A stretch of DNA of 64,000 bases, taken from positions 3,162,001 through 3,226,000 of the forward strand of contig NZ_PHUG01000001.1 of assembly GCF_002813325.1 (NCBI RefSeq), given 5' to 3'. Under the pieces are notes generated by a model, which saw only the letters and a program-made list of their open reading frames with translations, did not search any database and was not told the DNA's origin. Position numbers and translations under genes: made by a program. Below are positions 30,220 to 41,158 of the stretch, piece after piece; within the stretch, counting starts at the first letter, position 1, and every line of letters begins with the position of its first letter. Source of the stretch: Janthinobacterium sp. 64 (lineage in GTDB: Bacteria > Pseudomonadota > Gammaproteobacteria > Burkholderiales > Burkholderiaceae_D).

Positions 30220-31377
30220 TTACGCAGGACCAAGCAAGGACGCGGATATGAACCCTTCGTTGGATAGCGCGTTGATGGCGCCGCGAAGCAGGTAGTTATT
30301 AGTAAAGCACATCGTGTACTGGCGTGCGCCAGGCTTGATCGGCTGTAGCATCTTCCCTTCCACCAGGCGTTTGATCTGGTAAGTGCGCTGAGCTGGATTC
30401 AGGCCTGGCATCACCTTGGCCAGGTCACCAGATTTTGCGATGCCCAACTTGACCACCTCAAGCAAAATCGCCTGTTCCTCATGCGTGATCAATTGCCGCT
30501 GGACAGAGTAAGCAAGCGCGGGGATCAGGATTTTTTCCTTCAAGAAAGTGTAGTCGGTCAGCCGGTCCACTTTTTGCAGTTCATCCAAGATGCCTTGCAA
30601 AACGTAGGTGCACCAGCGATCCAGGCTTTCATCCGTCCCCTTGTCGGCGCAAGAAAGCATCTCATAGTAGCGCTCACGGTCATTGCAAAAAACAGCAGTC
30701 GGGTTCAACACCCGTCCGCCTGTTTTGACATTGAAGCCATACTTGATCAGAAGTGCATAGGTCATCAAACGCACGACGCGCCCATTACCATTACTAAACG
30801 GGTGAATCCAGCCAAAGCGATGATGTGCCAACGCAACCTTGATCAAGGCATACTTGGGAGGATCATCTCGATTGATGAACCCCATCAGCTCTTCCATATA
30901 ACCAGGTACAAGGACAGGATCTGGCGGAAGGTGGTCTGACTTCGCAATGCGGACCGCTCCCGTTCGATATGTGCCAGGCGTGCGGTCGCCCTCTCTCTCC
31001 AGGTCATGCACTGCCAGCGCGTGCAGCTCCCGGATGAAGTGTTCCGAGACCGCAGAATTCGGCGTAACCACATCCTCGATATATTGCATCGCTTTTTCGA
31101 TGTTGGAGATCTCGCGCACCTGGTCGCTATCGTTCGTGCCCCCTTCCACCGAAGTCTCAACATAGTCTGCAAGAGTCGTATGGTTGCCCTCAATTCGCGC
31201 AGACCCGAGGCTTTCCAGCATGTGGAAAATATGCTTGAGCTGGAAGAAGGTGGACGCGGGCGTTGTGCCCCCAAGTTGCAATCGCCGCAAGTGTTCCAGT
31301 TCCGTTAGGACATCGACAAGCGGCGAGTCGAACGAGGGATTTAAAAGCTTCAGGTCAAAGTGGTGGAAGTCTGGCAT
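30220..31377 (-). CDS. Fic-domain protein (AMPylator type) with C-terminal winged helix
   Basis: A 385-residue Fic protein. The catalytic motif [12 protein letters not shown] is complete (His192, GNGR 197-200, Arg203), so AMP transfer is plausible. The N-terminal inhibitory helix has the [S/T]xxxE[G/N] motif as SARIEGN (Ser59, Glu63), the self-inhibited class II arrangement. The C-terminus has a Fic/DOC winged-helix look ([23 protein letters not shown]). No adjacent antitoxin gene is visible, consistent with internal inhibition. It lies in the segment between the tRNA 3'-end repeats and is cargo of that segment. Targets are unknown. Confidence 0.92.
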   Translation of the reverse strand: MPDFHHFDLKLLNPSFDSPLVDVLTELEHLRRLQLGGTTPASTFFQLKHIFHMLESLGSARIEGNHTTLADYVETSVEGGTNDSDQVREISNIEKAMQYIEDVVTPNSAVSEHFIRELHALAVHDLEREGDRTPGTYRTGAVRIAKSDHLPPDPVLVPGYMEELMGFINRDDPPKYALIKVALAHHRFGWIHPFSNGNGRVVRLMTYALLIKYGFNVKTGGRVLNPTAVFCNDRERYYEMLSCADKGTDESLDRWCTYVLQGILDELQKVDRLTDYTFLKEKILIPALAYSVQRQLITHEEQAILLEVVKLGIAKSGDLAKVMPGLNPAQRTYQIKRLVEGKMLQPIKPGARQYTMCFTNNYLLRGAINALSNEGFISASLLGPA

Positions 31378-31706
31378 AGCGATCCTGCTTTTCTTAAATA
31401 GCGCCGAGGATTAAGTTGAATTTTTAAGATAATACACCTAAAAATCATATACTTACGTGCCATCTCAGATTGTTACATGTGTAATAATCCAAAATCACAA
31501 GTCAACACATCTAAACTTTTAGGGGAGGATTGTAGCTTTTCGTGCAAGTTTTTCATGAACGGGCATACAAAAGCGGGGGGCTTTTCCCGGAAAAATTTTC
31601 TGATACAACAAATGAAATGAGTAGAATTTATTGCGTAAACGGCAACCTAGCCGTGGCCATGAAAAGCTCGCCTGAACGCCTTTTGTGGAGCAATCTTTGC
31701 TTGCGG
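31378..31706. other. AT-rich leader of the Fic gene, no gene seen
   Basis: About 330 bases between the Fic gene and the IS3-family element, clearly more AT-rich than the chromosome. It holds a near-palindrome TTACATGTGTAA (31473-31484), a possible operator about 100 bases upstream of the Fic start. No convincing coding region. Confidence 0.4.
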
Positions 31707-31709
31707 TGG

Positions 31710-32899
<1,190 letters not shown>

Positions 32900-33122
32900 T
32901 CAGATGGTGGATTTTCCACCTATTGAGGTGTCCGGGCAAATTAAACCACTACAGCTTTGTGAAGCGGCGAAAACAGATTTACGCCGTTTCTCATTGGAGC
33001 GGGTGAAGGGAATCGAACCCTCGTCGTAAGGAGGGTAAGGAGCGCGCATCGCTGCGCACCCCTCCCCTAAGAACCGTACGTGCAAGTTCCCCTGCATACG
33101 GCTCAAGCAATCACGAAGCACC

Positions 33123-34787
33123 CTATTTATACATTGAGGTGCCGGCAGGACCGTGTGTTTCTCGTACATGGTGTTGCATATGGCAATTCGGATGAACTAA
33201 CACCAAATTCGTCAGCTTGTCCGAACCTCGTTCCGATCGCTTGACTATATGGTGCAAGTGCCACCCTGTCTCGCGTGTGATCTTCTGGTCGCAGACGGGG
33301 CAGAGTCCTTCCTGCCACCACCACAACCACCGAAGCTTGCGCCGACCTTCGAGCATGCTGTCCATTCGCTTTGCAAGCCGCTTGGAAAAATACTCGTCAG
33401 ACGCCGGGTCGTAAGGGTTCTCATCGCTTTTGATCTTGGCATGTTTTCGCTGCTTGTACTGTGCCAAAACCGGCAGCAATTTGTCCTTGTCGGCAAACCG
33501 CCAATCGCGTCCATGGAGTTGCTTGAAGTAGCGCTGCTTGATCCATCGCCTCCCCTTCTTCGGGTGACGACGAACCGCCCAACTCCACAAAGCCTCCCAG
33601 ATTCTATGGTCGCATTTTACAAATGTCCGAGTTGCGTTTTGACTTCTGTGATAGTTGGCCCACCCCCGAATCACTGGCGTGAGCTTGTCGATCACTTCGG
33701 TTTGCGACGCAGCCTTTCTTGCGCCCAGAATGGCGCGGACTCTCTCCAGAAATGCCTTGCGATTCTTCTTCGAGGGCTGAACGATCACACTCTTGAAGTA
33801 CCGCACATTCCAGCCAAGGAAATCAAATCCCTCGCTCACCTCGGTGATCTTGGTTTTTGATTCCGATAGAACAAGGCCTCTGACCGCCAGAAACTTCTCG
33901 ACCAGTGGCTTGACCTTGTCTTGCAACAGCTCTCGCGAGCTGCCGGTAATGACAAAGTCGTCCGCGTAACGCACCAGATTGACTTTCGCCGCCCGAGCTT
34001 GCCGCACCGTAGAAAAAAGTGTCGTCAGCTCTTCTTGCAGTCCATCCAGCGCAATATTTGCCAACACCGGGGAAATGATGCCTCCCTGTGGCGTTCCTGT
34101 CTGGGTTGGAAAAAGCTTACCCATCTCAATAAACCCTGCTTTCAGCCACTGACCGAGCACGCCTTTGTCCATGCAGACATTGGCGAGCAACCATTCATGA
34201 CTGATATTGTCGAAACAGCCCTTGATATCCCCTTCCAGCATCCACCGTGCGCAGTCATGGCCACTCAGCACATTTCGTACTTGGGCAATGGCATCTGCGG
34301 TAGAGCGCTCACGTCTGAAACCGTATGAATGAGGATCGCCGGTAGTCTCGGCAACAGGATCTAGCGCCAATAAGTGCAGCGCTTGCATAGCCCGGTCACG
34401 CATAGTGGGAATGCCCAGAGGACGTTTCTCACCATTCGATTTCGGGATGTAAATGCGACGCAATGGCAAGGGCTTGTATCTCTTGTTGCCGAGACCGACA
34501 ACCGCCTGCCACTTTTCTTCCGGGGTACTCCAAAGTTGCTGATCCACTCCGGGAGTTCTACGGCCTTGATTCTCCGTTACCCGCCTCACAGCAAGCGCTT
34601 TCGCGCCTGAGGATTTGGTCAGAAGTCTCTGCAGGGAGCGCACATTCCGCCATTGCCCTGCTTTTGCTGCCTTCGCAATTCTAGTCTGCAGCCTCGCGAC
34701 AATTTGATAAGCGCCTATCCACGGTATTTCGTGCCAGGTCTTCCAAACTGTAGAGGCGACATCACAATCGTATTGACTTGCGTCCAT
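33123..34787 (-). CDS. ltrA: Group II intron reverse transcriptase/maturase with HNH domain
   Basis: A 554-residue intron-encoded protein, multifunctional for splicing and mobility. Domains in order: reverse transcriptase (fingers with RRIYIPKSNGEKRPLGIPT, motif GDIKGCFDNISHEW, TPQGGIISPVLANI, active-site YADD in LVRYADDFVITG), domain X/maturase (around VIDKLTPVIRGWANYHR), and an HNH endonuclease at the C-terminus (CPVCDQKI .. WHLHHIVKRSERG .. HPNCHMQHH). The frame is intact and catalytic residues are present. The start at 34787 follows GGAGG. The intron should be competent for splicing and retrohoming. Confidence 0.94.
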   Translation of the reverse strand: MDASQYDCDVASTVWKTWHEIPWIGAYQIVARLQTRIAKAAKAGQWRNVRSLQRLLTKSSGAKALAVRRVTENQGRRTPGVDQQLWSTPEEKWQAVVGLGNKRYKPLPLRRIYIPKSNGEKRPLGIPTMRDRAMQALHLLALDPVAETTGDPHSYGFRRERSTADAIAQVRNVLSGHDCARWMLEGDIKGCFDNISHEWLLANVCMDKGVLGQWLKAGFIEMGKLFPTQTGTPQGGIISPVLANIALDGLQEELTTLFSTVRQARAAKVNLVRYADDFVITGSSRELLQDKVKPLVEKFLAVRGLVLSESKTKITEVSEGFDFLGWNVRYFKSVIVQPSKKNRKAFLERVRAILGARKAASQTEVIDKLTPVIRGWANYHRSQNATRTFVKCDHRIWEALWSWAVRRHPKKGRRWIKQRYFKQLHGRDWRFADKDKLLPVLAQYKQRKHAKIKSDENPYDPASDEYFSKRLAKRMDSMLEGRRKLRWLWWWQEGLCPVCDQKITRETGWHLHHIVKRSERGSDKLTNLVLVHPNCHMQHHVRETHGPAGTSMYK

Positions 34788-34804
34788 ATCAACCTCCGGT
34801 TGAA

Positions 34805-34878
34805 TGGAGCGGGTGAAGGGAATCGAACCCTCGTCGTCGGCTTGGGAAGCCGTTGCTCTACCATTGAGCTACACCCGC
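34805..34878 (-). tRNA. Intact tRNA-Gly(CCC) inside the group II intron
   Basis: A 74-base gene with all arms: acceptor GCGGGTG/CACCCGC, D-arm GCTC..GAGC, anticodon loop TTCCCAA with CCC at 34844-34846, T-arm GAGGG/CCCTT and an encoded CCA. It differs from the interrupted tRNA mainly in the anticodon stem (ACGGC/GCCGA instead of GAAGC/GCTTA). It lies 18 bases upstream of the maturase start codon and on the same strand, within the intron. The overlap of folding makes it a possible substitute for the interrupted gene. Confidence 0.92.
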
Positions 34879-35640
34879 CCTGTTCCCAAAAAGGGATGGA
34901 CGCACTATTCCCCTCACGGGGACAATGCGTTCCCCCGCTGGGTGCTCACTTACAGACCTGTCGTGCGACAGATCACCAAATGGAAGTCTGCACGCTTTCG
35001 CGTCGGGGCGATCTTTTCATCCCCTATTCCCACCATTACAGTGAGACATTCGCTTTTTCCATCATCCTCTACCTGCTGTGCCATCAAGTGACCTTGCGGT
35101 CACCCTTGTCTGCCATACAGGCCAGACGACATATCAGGCTTACCTCGTTCCGTACAAGCAACAGGATTGGGAAGGTTCTGCCTTTTCGCCGGTGATACCA
35201 ATGTCAGCGTGTTTGCACCAAGCAAGCAAACAACCGATCACATCGAGTCTCTTACCGTTGCGTCCGACTCGTCAAGCTTGACGACGTTTAATAGCAGTTC
35301 ACTTACGTTAACCATCCAACCCAGCCTAGCGCCTCATCTGGCCGCAACTGCCAAAATCATACCTTACCCCTCACGAGATAAAGCACACCCCGTAAGGTGG
35401 CTACATTGTCAGAGCGCTTAGCACCCCACCGTTACCAGTGACGCACCGCTCCTTGACTACGAGGGGCTGAACCCTCGGTCTTGCCGGCGATTGATACACC
35501 TCAAGACAATTGCTTGTACAGCCTTCGTCGCTACTTTACAACTCATTTTCCACCCCAATTGCCGAGTGGTGCACTGAATTTTCACACTCTTAAACGTGGT
35601 GTGAAGGCCTTGGCTAGCCTGTAGCGCGACTCGAGTCGCA
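34879..35640 (-). other. Group II intron ribozyme domains I-III
   Basis: About 760 bases with no protein gene. They hold the 5' structural domains of the intron, including the EBS1 hairpin at 35210-35231 (stem GTTTGC/GCAAAC). The stretch before the embedded tRNA gene (AACGCATTGTCCCC..GGGGAATAGTGCGTCC) has the look of a domain III stem. Apparent open frames here are structural-RNA artefacts. Confidence 0.75.
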
Positions 35641-35680
35641 CGCTTGGGAAGCTTCTGCTCTACCATTGAGCTACACCCGC

Positions 35681-35979
35681 GAAGCCTGCATTTTACGCGG
35701 GATGGCAAGGACTTGGCAAACTTGTGGATCGCTTTCGCATTCACCAGGAATTCTGGCAATATTTCAGAAAAAACATAGGCTGTCGTGTTTGCGCGGAACC
35801 GTTTTTATTGATAAATAGCAACATTTCGGGCAACGAGACACCGTGAATGGTCTGGTATGCAGCTAAAATAGAACAAATTATTATCGGTTTGGACTGTGCA
35901 GCGCAGACTGGCCAGAGAAATGTTGCTACAATCGCGTGACAGTTTAGCATTCCCGCTGTTCAACCTAAAAGGATATCCC
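35681..35979. other. Divergent promoter region, no gene seen
   Basis: About 300 bases between the interrupted tRNA (minus) and the small exported protein gene (plus). It must hold the tRNA promoter and that of the small gene. I see no coding region or strong palindrome. Confidence 0.4.
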
Positions 35980-36246
35980 ATGAAGAAAATTCTGATCGCT
36001 TCGGCAATCCTGTGCTTCGCTTCCGCACAAGCCATGGCTCAAACGACGGCACCAGTTGGTGGCGCACCTGTTCCAGCAGCAGCGGCACCAGCCGCTGGTG
36101 CCGCTGGCGCTGGCGCCGCTGCTGCCGGCACCATCGCCGGCCTGAGCACGAGCGCCCTGATCGCCATCGGCGCAGCAGTTGCCGTTGTGGCCGGTGCAGC
36201 AAGCTCGGACTCGACCACCACGCACACCACCCCAACCCACCATTAA
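35980..36246 (+). CDS. Small Ala-rich exported protein
   Basis: An 88-residue protein with a clean signal peptide (MKKILIASAILCFASAQAMA, cut before QTT). A Pro/Ala/Gly-rich linker follows, then a single hydrophobic segment (LSTSALIAIGAAVAVVAGAA) and a Ser/Thr/His-rich tail. AAAGGA lies upstream of ATG 35980. I know of no function; it is at the left border of the polysaccharide locus. Confidence 0.75.
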   Translation: MKKILIASAILCFASAQAMAQTTAPVGGAPVPAAAAPAAGAAGAGAAAAGTIAGLSTSALIAIGAAVAVVAGAASSDSTTTHTTPTHH

Positions 36247-36363
36247 TACCTGGCTGCCCAGGCAGCGACAGGTAGGTCCATCCTGCAGCTTGATGTCGAG
36301 CCGAAAGGTGAAGGCCTGGTACCGCAATAGCTGATATACATCAAATATGTCAACTATTGCAAT

Positions 36364-36397
36364 AAAAGCCCTTTTCATTTGAAAATGGGCTTTTTTG
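36364..36397 (+). terminator. Terminator after the small exported protein
   Basis: AAAGCCC and GGGCTTTTTT pair, extended by TTTC/GAAA, with a T6 tail. Confidence 0.85.
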
Positions 36398-36548
36398 CTT
36401 TTTAGAAAATAACGAAGAGGCTGACGTCAGCTTTTCTGTGTTGACGGACGATGCAATATTGCGCATGCATAAATGCGGTATTCATTTATCCATTAAGAAA
36501 TCCAGCTGCCATGTTCGTGAGATACACCATTCAAGCGCCTCGCGCACC

Positions 36549-36905
36549 ATGAAGAACCAGCCCTTTTTCAAGCGCATGGGATTTGCCTTGAGCGGCATTG
36601 CCGCCGCCCTGCGTCTGGAATCGAGCTTTCGCTTGCAATGCATTGCCGCCCTCATGGTCGTGATCGTGCTCGCCTGGAGCAAGCCGGCAATGATCTGGTG
36701 GGCGCTGCTGCTACTCAACTGTGGCCTGGTGCTGGCAGCTGAACTGTTCAATACGGCGCTTGAACACATGATTGACCACCTGCATCCTGGCCTGCACCCC
36801 AGCATCAAGATCGCCAAGGATTGTGCCGCAGGGGCTGTGTTCATCCTCAGCATGAGTGCCGCCTGCATTTTTGTTGCTTTTTTGCTGGAAACGTTTTTCA
36901 GTTGA
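36549..36905 (+). CDS. dgkA: Diacylglycerol kinase
   Basis: DgkA phosphorylates diacylglycerol released in membrane-derived oligosaccharide and lipid turnover. The 118-residue inner-membrane protein has three transmembrane helices and the catalytic signature ExxNTAxE (AAELFNTALEHMID). I chose ATG 36549 (MKNQPFFKRMG); an in-frame extension upstream is not conserved in character. About 270 bases with no gene separate it from the manC remnant. Confidence 0.92.
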   Translation: MKNQPFFKRMGFALSGIAAALRLESSFRLQCIAALMVVIVLAWSKPAMIWWALLLLNCGLVLAAELFNTALEHMIDHLHPGLHPSIKIAKDCAAGAVFILSMSAACIFVAFLLETFFS

Positions 36906-37177
36906 GTAGCCATAGCTGCCAAGCAAATTACAATGCATGGGGCGCCTAGGCACCTCGCTGTCCACGTCAACATTCGAGATGGCGAGAAGAAACACATAGA
37001 TTCCTATAATTCATTAAAATAATGCCTTTTTAAAATATTTTATCTTTACCAATACTGATTTTCAGCACGCCTTGTGGCTTGCATGACAATTGCGTAAAAC
37101 AATAATCGCTTTTTGCGAGCGACTAACGACTCAGTTCCCCTTTAGCGAAGCTGTTTTAATTTTGAATTGATGCGTAG

Positions 37178-37568
37178 ATGAATACTCCCCTTGTACCAGT
37201 GATTCTTTGCGGTGGTTCCGGCACACGCTTGTGGCCCCTGTCGCGTGAAGGCTACCCCAAACAGTTCTTGCGTTTGTCCGGCGAGACCAGCATGTTGCAG
37301 CAGACGCTGCAACGGCTGGCTGGTATTGAGGCCTTGGCGCCGGCTTTGCTGGTATGTAATGAGTCGTCGCGTTTCATTGTCGCGGAACAGTTGCGTGAGA
37401 TAGGCCTGAACGATGCCCGCATGGTGCTTGAACCGATGCGCCGCAATGCGGCACCGGCCATTGCCACGGCGGCGCTGCAAGCGATACAACAAGGTTACGG
37501 CCCAGTCAGGCAGTTATCTTGGAGAAGACGATATCGTCCGCTTTGAAGACCGCTACGGCCGTACCTGA
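37178..37568 (+). pseudogene. manC: manC remnant (mannose-1-phosphate guanylyltransferase)
   Basis: The first ~107 residues are the N-terminal nucleotidyltransferase region of ManC, with the GGSGTRLWP signature, ending around IATAALQAIQQGYGP. Directly after, in a different frame, comes the C-terminal tail of the same family (GSYLGEDDIVRFEDRYGRT, stop at 37566). About 350 codons between them are missing and the junction is out of frame. The gene cannot make GDP-mannose. It marks an internal deletion at the left edge of the polysaccharide locus. Confidence 0.88.
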
Positions 37569-37645
37569 TCGAACACATACACAATATCCGCGCACGCGGC
37601 GTCGCAAGAATTCACACTGAAGTTTATAAGGTTTAGCCAGTCATC

Positions 37646-39109
37646 ATGAAACCAATCGAAGGCATCTTTGTACAGGAAGTGAAATGGTATTGCAGCAGCA
37701 GGGCAGAAAAATACTTTCTCACCTTTGCCGATGCACTTGCCCTGTTCATGGCATTCTGGCTCGCTGGCAAATGGACCCTCGATACCAGCGACTTGAACAG
37801 CTTCGGGCTGGATAGCTCGCGCCTGCTCAGCTACAGCCTGCTATCCCTGGTCACTCTGGCGATCTTCAAGTTGAAGGGTCATCATGCCAAACGTCGTCCG
37901 TACTCAAATGAAATCAAGGAACTGCTGAAGGTCACCATGGTCATGGGCCTGATCGACGCGGCCCTGGTATTCCTCGACAAGCGCGACTCCTCGCGCGAAG
38001 CACTATTGGCCACCTGGCTGCTGGTGCCATGCTTTGTCTTGCTGCTGCGCGGCATCGTCAAGTACCTGCTGATGAAAGCGGGCGGCTGGATACGCCCCAT
38101 GGTCATCATCGGCTGGGGTGACAATGCCTTGCAGACAGCGCGTGCCTTCGATGAGGAAGCGTTGATGGGCTATCGCTTGATTGCCTTCCTGATCCCCGAA
38201 GGCCAGGAGCGCTTCGAACATCACTACCTCAACCGCAACAAACAGTCCGTTCCCTGTATTTCGCTCGGTGATGATCCGGAAAAAACGCTCAAGATGCTGG
38301 GCGATCCACATGCGGTCGTCGCGCTGGAGCAAGGTGGCATTGACGCCTATCAGGGCATGATCCAGCAAGTCAGCCGTTGCGTTGCCAATATGCAGGTGGT
38401 ACCAGCCGTACGCGGCCTGCCCCTGTATGGCATGGAGGTCAACCATTTCTTTACACATGAGGTGCTACTGCTGACAATGCGCAACAACCTGGCGCGACCA
38501 GGTTTGCAACTGATCAAGCGCTGCTTTGACCTGACGATGTCGATCGCCGTGATGATCGTCGGCGCTCCCATCCTGCTGTGGATCGCAGCCAAGGTGATGG
38601 CCTCTGGCCGCCCCATCTTCTATGGCCACAAACGCGTCGGCCAGAATGGCAAGCATTTCCTCTGCTATAAATTTCGCACCATGGCCGTGAATGCCGATGT
38701 GCTGTTGAAAGAGTTACTGGAACGAGACCCGGTCGCCCGTGCCGAATGGGACCGTGATTTCAAACTGAAAAACGACCCGCGCATCACCTCGATCGGCCAC
38801 TTCTTGCGCAAGACCAGCCTGGATGAACTGCCACAGCTATGGAACGTACTGAAAGGCGAAATGAGCCTGGTAGGCCCACGTCCCGTGGTCGATGCCGAAC
38901 TGGAACGCTATGGCACACAGCTAGACTATTACCTGGAAGCCAAACCCGGTGTCACGGGTCTATGGCAAGTGAGCGGCAGGAACGATGTCAGCTATGATAC
39001 GCGCGTCTATCTCGACGCCTGGTATGTCAAGAATTGGTCTCTGTTCAGTGACATCGTCATTTTGCTGAAAACGGTCAAAGTCATCTTCAAGAAAGATGGC
39101 GCGTATTAA
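37646..39109 (+). CDS. Undecaprenyl-phosphate glycosyl-1-phosphate transferase (WbaP type)
   Basis: A 487-residue polyprenyl glycosylphosphotransferase that transfers a hexose-1-phosphate to undecaprenyl phosphate, starting the repeat unit. It has four N-terminal membrane helices, a CoA-binding-like middle domain, a fifth helix (MSIAVMIVGAPILLWIAAKV) and the C-terminal catalytic domain with YKFRTM, KTSLDELPQLWNVLKGEMSLVGPRP and KPGVTGLWQVSGR. It resembles WbaP (galactose-1-phosphate) in length; WcaJ-type glucose specificity is possible. First functional gene of the left arm. Confidence 0.92.
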   Translation: MKPIEGIFVQEVKWYCSSRAEKYFLTFADALALFMAFWLAGKWTLDTSDLNSFGLDSSRLLSYSLLSLVTLAIFKLKGHHAKRRPYSNEIKELLKVTMVMGLIDAALVFLDKRDSSREALLATWLLVPCFVLLLRGIVKYLLMKAGGWIRPMVIIGWGDNALQTARAFDEEALMGYRLIAFLIPEGQERFEHHYLNRNKQSVPCISLGDDPEKTLKMLGDPHAVVALEQGGIDAYQGMIQQVSRCVANMQVVPAVRGLPLYGMEVNHFFTHEVLLLTMRNNLARPGLQLIKRCFDLTMSIAVMIVGAPILLWIAAKVMASGRPIFYGHKRVGQNGKHFLCYKFRTMAVNADVLLKELLERDPVARAEWDRDFKLKNDPRITSIGHFLRKTSLDELPQLWNVLKGEMSLVGPRPVVDAELERYGTQLDYYLEAKPGVTGLWQVSGRNDVSYDTRVYLDAWYVKNWSLFSDIVILLKTVKVIFKKDGAY

Positions 39110-39162
39110 CAAAAATACAGCCAAAAATTAAATAATTTGCAAGGCAAGAAAAGGATAAGAGC

Positions 39163-40242
39163 ATGATTTTAGTTACCGGCGGCGCCGGCTTCATCGGTTC
39201 AAATTTTGTACGCGATTGGCTGGCGCTAAATGATGAGCCCATCATCAACCTCGATAAACTGACCTACGCAGGCAATCTCAGCAATCTGGCCAGCCTGGAA
39301 CAAGACCCGCGGCATATCTTTGTGCGCGGCGATATTTGCGATACCGCGCATATCTCCCGCTTGCTGGCAGAGCACCAGCCGCGCGCCATCCTGCATTTTG
39401 CGGCGGAAAGCCATGTCGACCGCTCGATTCATAGCCCAGGTGAATTCATTTCGACCAACGTCAATGGCACTTTCAGCTTGCTCGAAGCCACGCGCGCCTA
39501 TTGGTCCAGCCTGACGGGCGAGGCCAAGGATGGTTTCCGTTTCCTGCACGTCTCGACCGATGAAGTCTATGGCACACTGGGTCCGCAAGATCCGCCATTC
39601 ACGGAAACGACGCCGTATGCGCCGAACAGCCCCTATTCGGCATCGAAAGCAGCCTCCGACCATCTGGTACGCGCGTATTTCCATACGTATGGCATGCCGG
39701 TGCTCACCACCAACTGCTCAAACAACTATGGTTCTTTCCATTTTCCGGAAAAACTGATTCCCCTCATCATCAGCAACGCCCGTGCCGGCAAGCCTTTACC
39801 TATCTATGGCGACGGCATGCAAGTGCGCGACTGGCTGTATGTGGGCGACCATTGCTCGGCGATTCGTCGCGTGCTGGAAGCGGGACGTCCGGGCGAGGTC
39901 TACAACGTGGGCGGCTGGAATGAAATGGCCAATCTGGAAGTTGTGCATACCCTGTGCGACATCCTCGATACGCTCGATCCGAAGGCTTCTGGCAGCTATC
40001 GCGAACAAATCACGTATGTGCAGGATCGCCCAGGCCATGACCGCCGCTACGCCATCGACGCGCGCAAGATCGAGCGCGAACTGGGCTGGAAGCCGGCAGA
40101 GACCTTCGCCACGGGCATACGCAAGACCGTCCAGTGGTACCTGGACAACCAGGCCTGGGTACGCGACGTGCAATCGGGCGACTACTTGAAGTGGGTAGAA
40201 AAAAACTATGCGGCACGCGATGCGGCAAAGGAAGCAATCTGA
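39163..40242 (+). CDS. rfbB: dTDP-glucose 4,6-dehydratase
   Basis: RfbB makes dTDP-4-keto-6-deoxyglucose, the second step of the dTDP-L-rhamnose pathway. The 359-residue SDR has [11 protein letters not shown] at the N-terminus, the TDE catalytic triad context (HVSTDEVYG) and YSASKAASD as YxxxK. Its stop overlaps the rfbA start (TGATG), so the four genes rfbB-A-C-D form an operon. Confidence 0.96.
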   Translation: MILVTGGAGFIGSNFVRDWLALNDEPIINLDKLTYAGNLSNLASLEQDPRHIFVRGDICDTAHISRLLAEHQPRAILHFAAESHVDRSIHSPGEFISTNVNGTFSLLEATRAYWSSLTGEAKDGFRFLHVSTDEVYGTLGPQDPPFTETTPYAPNSPYSASKAASDHLVRAYFHTYGMPVLTTNCSNNYGSFHFPEKLIPLIISNARAGKPLPIYGDGMQVRDWLYVGDHCSAIRRVLEAGRPGEVYNVGGWNEMANLEVVHTLCDILDTLDPKASGSYREQITYVQDRPGHDRRYAIDARKIERELGWKPAETFATGIRKTVQWYLDNQAWVRDVQSGDYLKWVEKNYAARDAAKEAI

Positions 40243-41135
40243 TGAGCGCAGCGATCGAACGCAAAGGCATCATCCTGGCCGGTGGTTCAGGCACGCGCCT
40301 GTATCCCGTCACCATGGCCGTGTCGAAGCAGCTGCTGCCCGTGTATGACAAGCCGATGATTTACTATCCGCTGACCACCCTGATGCTGGCCGGCATACGC
40401 GATATCTTGATCATCTCTACGCCGCAAGACACGCCGCGGTTCCAGGAGTTGCTCGGTGATGGCAGCCAATGGGGCATCAAGCTCAGCTACGCCGTGCAGC
40501 CCACGCCTGACGGCCTGGCGCAAGCCTTCATCATTGGCCGTGAATTCGTCGGCGACGCGCCATCTGCGCTTATTTTAGGCGACAACATTTATTACGGTAA
40601 CGACTTCGAATCGCAATTGCGTGAAGCCTCCGCACGCACCAGCGGCTCCACCGTCTTCGCCTACCATGTCACCGATCCGGAACGCTATGGCGTGGTCGAC
40701 TTCGACGCACAGCGGCGCGCCGTCAGCATCGAAGAAAAACCGCTCAAGCCAAAATCGAACTACGCTGTCACCGGCCTGTATTTCTACGATAGCCAGGTGT
40801 GCGACATCGCCGCCGGCATCGCTCCGTCACCACGTGGCGAGCTGGAAATCACCGATGTCAACCGCATTTATCTGGAACGCGGCCAGCTGAACGTCGAACT
40901 GATGGGCCGCGGCATGGCCTGGCTCGATACCGGCACGCATGAATCGTTGCTGGAAGCGGGCCAATTCATCGCCACCATCGAGAACCGCCAAGGCTTAAAA
41001 GTTGCCTGCCCAGAAGAAATCGCCTACCGTCGCGGCTACATCGACGCCGCCAAACTCGAAGCATTGGCGCAACCCTTGAAAAAGAACGCCTACGGTCAAT
41101 ACCTGCTGCGCCTGCTCGAAGAAAAAATATACTAA
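40242..41135 (+). CDS. rfbA: Glucose-1-phosphate thymidylyltransferase
   Basis: RfbA makes dTDP-glucose from dTTP and glucose-1-phosphate. The 297-residue enzyme has [13 protein letters not shown] near the N-terminus, [16 protein letters not shown], and the typical C-terminal helices. I chose ATG 40242 ([12 protein letters not shown]), overlapping the rfbB stop by translational coupling. Confidence 0.96.
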   Translation: MSAAIERKGIILAGGSGTRLYPVTMAVSKQLLPVYDKPMIYYPLTTLMLAGIRDILIISTPQDTPRFQELLGDGSQWGIKLSYAVQPTPDGLAQAFIIGREFVGDAPSALILGDNIYYGNDFESQLREASARTSGSTVFAYHVTDPERYGVVDFDAQRRAVSIEEKPLKPKSNYAVTGLYFYDSQVCDIAAGIAPSPRGELEITDVNRIYLERGQLNVELMGRGMAWLDTGTHESLLEAGQFIATIENRQGLKVACPEEIAYRRGYIDAAKLEALAQPLKKNAYGQYLLRLLEEKIY

Positions 41136-41158
41136 AGCCTGAACGGCTCATCCATACC

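Larger units (their letters stand above)
33030..35641 (-). mobile_element. Group II intron (CL-like class) inserted in tRNA-Gly
   Basis: The 5' end reads GTGCGAC at 35641, the group II 5' splice consensus. Domain V is a clear 34-base hairpin at 33071-33104 (GAGCCGTATGC ... GCACGTACGGTTC). Domain VI follows. A hairpin loop in domain I contains GCTTGG (opposite 35218-35223), exactly complementary to the last six bases of the 5' exon, CCAAGC; this is a convincing EBS1-IBS1 pair. A maturase is encoded in domain IV. Uniquely, an intact tRNA-Gly gene also sits in the domain III/IV region. The 3' end is uncertain by four bases. Confidence 0.88.
32995..35680 (-). tRNA. tRNA-Gly(CCC) interrupted by a group II intron
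   Basis: The 5' exon is 35642-35680 on the minus strand: acceptor strand GCGGGTG, D-arm, and the anticodon arm GAAGC-TTCCCAA-GC with anticodon CCC. The 3' exon ends at 32995 with the T-arm, CACCCGC, T73 and an encoded CCA. Between them lies the group II intron, inserted after the second base of the 3' anticodon-stem strand. If the 3' exon begins at 33029 (TTACGACG), the ligated tRNA has the same length as the intact copy at 34805 and a restored anticodon stem. Whether it is spliced to a functional tRNA is not shown. Confidence 0.85.

Noticed and set aside
35457..35759. A 100-codon minus-strand frame across the intron 5' end
   Set aside because: It runs through the tRNA exon and ribozyme domain I; translation is an artefact of structured RNA.
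36906..37177. JUMPstart/ops element ahead of the polysaccharide locus
   Set aside because: No GGCGGTAG-type motif was found in the gap upstream of the manC remnant.
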